From contig JANTHR010000014.1 of assembly GCA_024762315.1 (NCBI GenBank), positions 1 to 35,155 of the forward strand: a stretch of 35,155 nt of DNA, in the 5' to 3' direction. A program made the position numbers and the translations under genes. This document shows positions 34,981 to 35,155 of the stretch, piece by piece (the first letter of the stretch is position 1; each line of letters opens with the position of its first letter). The notes under the pieces were generated by a model that was not told the origin of the DNA, searched no databases, and saw nothing but the letters and a program-made list of their open reading frames with translations. This DNA is from Sulfurovum sp. (GTDB taxonomy: Bacteria; Campylobacterota; Campylobacteria; Campylobacterales; Sulfurovaceae).

Positions 34981-35155
34981 ATGAAACGCTCACTACATAT
35001 AGGTATCAACGAATATCCCGGAACCGGAAGCGATCTGTCAGGGTGCGTCAATGACGCTGATGACTGGAGAGAAGCACTGGAAAAACGTGATTTTCTTACA
35101 ACCTCTCTGCTAAATGGAGAAGCAAAGAAAAGTGATATGATCGAAGCCATATCAA
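34981..35155 (+). CDS. Caspase-family (metacaspase-like) protein, truncated by window end
   Basis: The first 58 codons are visible. MKRSLHIGINEYPGTGSDLS then GCVNDADDWREALE matches the start of the caspase p20 domain (peptidase C14): the first beta strand with a conserved GIxxYP, followed by the LxGCxNDAxxW helix common to bacterial metacaspases. The catalytic His and Cys lie beyond the window, so activity and any fused domains cannot be judged. AAAGGA precedes the ATG. With the MBL-fold gene 39 nt upstream, it probably belongs to one operon starting at 32994. Confidence 0.82.
   Translation, partial: MKRSLHIGINEYPGTGSDLSGCVNDADDWREALEKRDFLTTSLLNGEAKKSDMIEAIS

Overview
The window looks like the chromosome of a free-living, respiratory member of the Campylobacterota, closest in feel to Sulfurovum or Sulfurimonas. 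This is an inference from protein flavour (TrmA, CoaBC, DnaK, GrpE, CvfB, HemJ, the DHH phosphoesterase), from TATAAT-type -10 boxes with weak -35 boxes, and from HAIR-like (HspR-type) heat-shock operators. Coding density is high. I see no IS element, prophage, tRNA, rRNA or CRISPR array.

Left part (1-6940). trmA faces away from a compact six-gene plus-strand operon: glmU, coaBC, uppS, a prepilin peptidase, an LptF/LptG-type permease and truA. Several stop and start codons overlap. The operon joins envelope precursor supply (UDP-GlcNAc, CoA, undecaprenyl phosphate) to LPS export and pilin maturation.

Middle-left (6924-13961) is the most unusual part. A minus-strand cluster holds four secreted paralogues built from two NarX/PilJ-type P-box repeats, the stub of a fifth copy, and at the 3' end a 1067-residue hybrid histidine kinase with a NIT-like periplasmic sensor. 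The two most closely related paralogues each lie behind a copy of one structured RNA. The two RNA copies covary in three helices and resemble the GEMM / c-di-GMP-I riboswitch class. I read this as a second-messenger-gated periplasmic sensing module, possibly for nitrate, nitrite or another small anion.

Centre (13991-19565). A small periplasmic cytochrome c is followed by a minus-strand group (secreted EEP nuclease, hemJ, and a DUF2231 membrane protein with an LEA-like helical tail), a convergent DUF937 / YidB-like pair, and a CvfB-type S1 RNA-binding protein.

Redox repair block (19745-25411). A secreted MsrA-thioredoxin-like-MsrB fusion, a second MsrA overlapping it, and DsbD form a plausible methionine sulfoxide repair set with its electron supply. 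A DUF255 / YyaL protein follows.

Right part (25480-32808). It holds an OmpR-type two-component pair, a tiny lipoprotein with an apparently leaderless mRNA, chorismate mutase, dnaK and grpE with separate HAIR-like operators, rpsO, an IscR-like Rrf2 regulator and a DHH phosphoesterase.

Right edge (32994-35155). Two small exported or membrane proteins, a ComEC-like metallo-beta-lactamase-fold protein and the start of a caspase-family protein form what looks like a conflict or cell-death cassette, cut by the window end.
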